Of a stretch of 6,533 nt of DNA, positions 5,414 through 6,533 are shown piece after piece (position 1 is the first letter of the stretch; every line of letters starts with the position of its first letter). Position numbers and translations under genes: made by a program. Source of the stretch: Lachnospiraceae bacterium (GTDB lineage Bacteria > Bacillota > Clostridia > Lachnospirales > Lachnospiraceae); contig JAITWD010000228.1 of NCBI GenBank assembly GCA_031285465.1, positions 1 to 6,533 on the forward strand, given 5' to 3'. The notes beneath the pieces are model-generated. The model searched no databases, was not told the DNA's origin, and saw only the letters and a list, made by a program, of their open reading frames with translations.

Positions 5414-6339
5414 AACCGGTATACTTTATTAATGGTTTTTTGGAGAGCGGAAAAACAGAATTTATCCAGTATACCCTGGCGCAACCCTATTTCCGGATAA
5501 AGGGCAGTACCCTTTTGATCCTTTGTGAGGAGGGAGAGGTTGAGTATGATGAGTCACTGCTAAAGCAGGCGCGAACCAAACAGGTACTGATCGAGCGGGA
5601 AGAAGATTTTAATCCCACATATTTGATGGAGTTGGAAAAGAAGTATCAGCCGGAGCGGATCGTAATTGAGTATAATGGAATGTGGAACGGTAAAACGGTT
5701 CGCCTTCCGTGGCATTGGAAGGTGGAGCAACAGATTACGATCATTGATGCCTCAACCTTTCCGATGTATTTTACCAATATGAAATCCTTATTGGCGGAAA
5801 TGTTGCGCAAATCAGAATTGATAATGTTTAATCGTGCGGATGGGATAGAGGATCTGCATCTATACAAACGAAACGTCAAGGCGATCAATCAAACGGCAGA
5901 GATTATCTTTGAGGATGAAAATGGGGAAATCGATGAACTGTTCGCCGAGGATCTGCCCTACAATCTGGAGGAAGAAACCCTGATCCTGGATGACCGTGGT
6001 TATGGGATTTGGTATCTTGATTCACTGGATCACATTGATCGCTATCTGGATAAAAAGCTGGTCTTCAAAGCGCAGGTACTGAAGCCGGATGACTTTCCTA
6101 AGGAATATTTTGTCCCCGGACGGATGGCAATGACCTGTTGTGCTGACGATATGGCTTTTTTGGGATTTGCCTGTGAATACGATCAGGCACATCAACTGAC
6201 CGAGCGGACATGGGTTGAGGTGACTGCGACGATAACAAAACAGTATTGGGAAGATTATAAGGGGGAGGGACCGGTGTTACATGCGATCACGGTTTTAGAA
6301 ACCGAGGCCCCAAAGCAGGCGATCATTAGTTTTGTGTAA
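5410..6339 (+). CDS. CobW-like P-loop protein with TIGR03943/YcgQ-like C-terminal domain
   Basis: The protein has 309 residues. The N-terminal part has a COG0523-like P-loop, GFLESGKTE (9-17), where Glu-Ser replaces the usual Gly-Ala, then IVIEYNGMW (84-92) in the position of IEPSG, and FNRAD (140-144) resembling the NKxD motif. No CxCC motif is found where COG0523 members carry it. The C-terminal part, from about 215, contains FVPGRMAMTCCADDMAFLG (234-252, C243 and C244) and TWVEVTATI, a pattern I recognise from TIGR03943/YcgQ (DUF1980, COG3689) proteins, whose genes often neighbour COG0523 genes and COG0701 permeases. The gene overlaps the previous one at an ATGA junction and has AAAGGAAGG at 5395-5403, 6 bases before its ATG. 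It probably works with the first GTPase. The metal and target are unknown. Confidence 0.75.
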   Translation: MKPVYFINGFLESGKTEFIQYTLAQPYFRIKGSTLLILCEEGEVEYDESLLKQARTKQVLIEREEDFNPTYLMELEKKYQPERIVIEYNGMWNGKTVRLPWHWKVEQQITIIDASTFPMYFTNMKSLLAEMLRKSELIMFNRADGIEDLHLYKRNVKAINQTAEIIFEDENGEIDELFAEDLPYNLEEETLILDDRGYGIWYLDSLDHIDRYLDKKLVFKAQVLKPDDFPKEYFVPGRMAMTCCADDMAFLGFACEYDQAHQLTERTWVEVTATITKQYWEDYKGEGPVLHAITVLETEAPKQAIISFV

Positions 6340-6340
6340 G

Positions 6341-6382
6341 AATGACCATTAATTTTTAATTATATATGATCGTATGGTCATT
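6341..6382 (+). terminator. Weak candidate terminator/stem-loop after the CobW-like pair
   Basis: AATGACCAT (6341-6349) is complementary to ATGGTCATT (6374-6382) around a 24-base AT-rich loop, starting two bases after the stop codon. There is no GC-rich stem and no clear U-tract, so termination is uncertain. The symmetry may instead be a by-product of the tandem duplication here, or an operator for the tRNA promoter just downstream. Confidence 0.3.
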
Positions 6383-6405
6383 AATTTCAAATTATATATT
6401 GACTT
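6342..6405 (+). repeat. AT-rich 32-bp imperfect tandem duplication upstream of the tRNA promoter
   Basis: Copies at 6342-6373 and 6374-6405 match at 24 of 32 positions. The core CATTAATTT..AATTATATAT (6347-6367 and 6379-6399) differs at only two positions. The second copy runs into the -35 box. An AT-rich block directly upstream of -35 would fit an UP-element-like activator of a stable RNA promoter; this is inference. Confidence 0.7.
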
Positions 6406-6427
6406 TTACCGATCAAAATGGTATTAT
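6399..6427 (+). promoter_or_regulatory. Sigma-A-type promoter for the tRNA-Leu gene
   Basis: TTGACT (6399-6404) and TATTAT (6422-6427) are 17 bases apart. Transcription should begin near 6434, about 13 bases before the mature 5' end of the tRNA at 6447. AT-rich duplicated sequence lies directly upstream. Confidence 0.75.
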
Positions 6428-6446
6428 CCTATTCGTGGCACAATAA

Positions 6447-6531
6447 GCGGAAGTGTCGGAACTGGCAGACGAGCAAGACTAAGGATCTTGTGGGCAATGC
6501 GCTCGTGTGGGTTCAAGTCCCATCTTCCGCA
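6447..6531 (+). tRNA. trnL: tRNA-Leu, anticodon AAG
   Basis: The sequence folds as a class II tRNA. The acceptor stem is GCGGAAG (6447-6453) with CTTCCGC (6524-6530), the D stem is TCG/CGA with GG in the loop, and the anticodon stem is CAAGA/TCTTG around loop CTAAGGA with anticodon AAG at 6481-6483. A long variable arm pairs GGGC with GCTC. The T arm is GTGGG-TTCAAGT-CCCAT. The discriminator base is A6531, as required for leucine tRNAs. The next bases are TT, so CCA is not encoded and must be added by a nucleotidyltransferase. It reads CUU, and also CUC if A34 is deaminated to inosine. Confidence 0.95.
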
Positions 6532-6533
6532 TT

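Overview
The window looks like a chromosomal segment of a Gram-positive Firmicute, most likely a clostridial anaerobe. The reasons are strong AGGAGG-type ribosome binding sites, GTG starts, sigma-A-type promoters, a type VII secretion (T7SSb) gene set of the WXG100/YukD kind, and a tRNA without an encoded CCA end. The genus cannot be fixed from the sequence. All supported genes are on the + strand.

Region 1 (1-3975) is a type VII secretion accessory/effector block. It opens with the 3' end of an unrecognised gene (1-313). Next come a YukD/EsaB-like ubiquitin-fold protein (300-548) and five consecutive small WXG100-type proteins (567-872, 1051-1437, 1397-1774, 1779-2078, 2258-2572). The block ends with a 468-residue serine alpha/beta-hydrolase of the DUF2974 (Mbeg1-like) kind (2569-3975), whose start codon overlaps the stop of the last WXG100 gene. 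Four of the five WXG100 proteins have a W-x-G turn followed exactly 40 residues later by the Y of a YxxxE motif; the fifth is divergent. The hydrolase has its catalytic domain first and a helical tail ending in YxxxE, which suggests a reverse-architecture T7SS lipase substrate with WXG100 partners encoded just upstream. No secretion ATPase (EssC/YukB) or membrane component lies inside the window, and no obvious immunity gene follows the hydrolase.

The gaps in this block hold structure. A 30-bp tandem duplication abuts the ribosome binding site of the second WXG100 gene (974-1033). A 15-bp triplicate sits in the overlap of the second and third WXG100 genes and is read in two frames (1400-1444). 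A cluster of three palindromes fills much of the gap before the fifth WXG100 gene (2078-2202). I see nothing supportable in 873-973, 2203-2240 or 4001-4080.

Region 2 (3972-6339) is a separate two-gene metal-handling unit. A consensus promoter overlaps the hydrolase stop codon. It drives a COG0523/CobW-type GTPase carrying a roughly 100-residue His/Cys-rich repeat insert, followed with a 4-base overlap by a second CobW-like P-loop protein. The second protein lacks the CxCC metal motif and appears fused to a C-terminal domain like that of TIGR03943/YcgQ proteins. The pair is probably a metal chaperone or metal allocation module, perhaps for zinc; that is inference.

Region 3 (6342-6531) holds an AT-rich 32-bp tandem duplication, a clear promoter, and a tRNA-Leu gene with anticodon AAG at the very end of the window.
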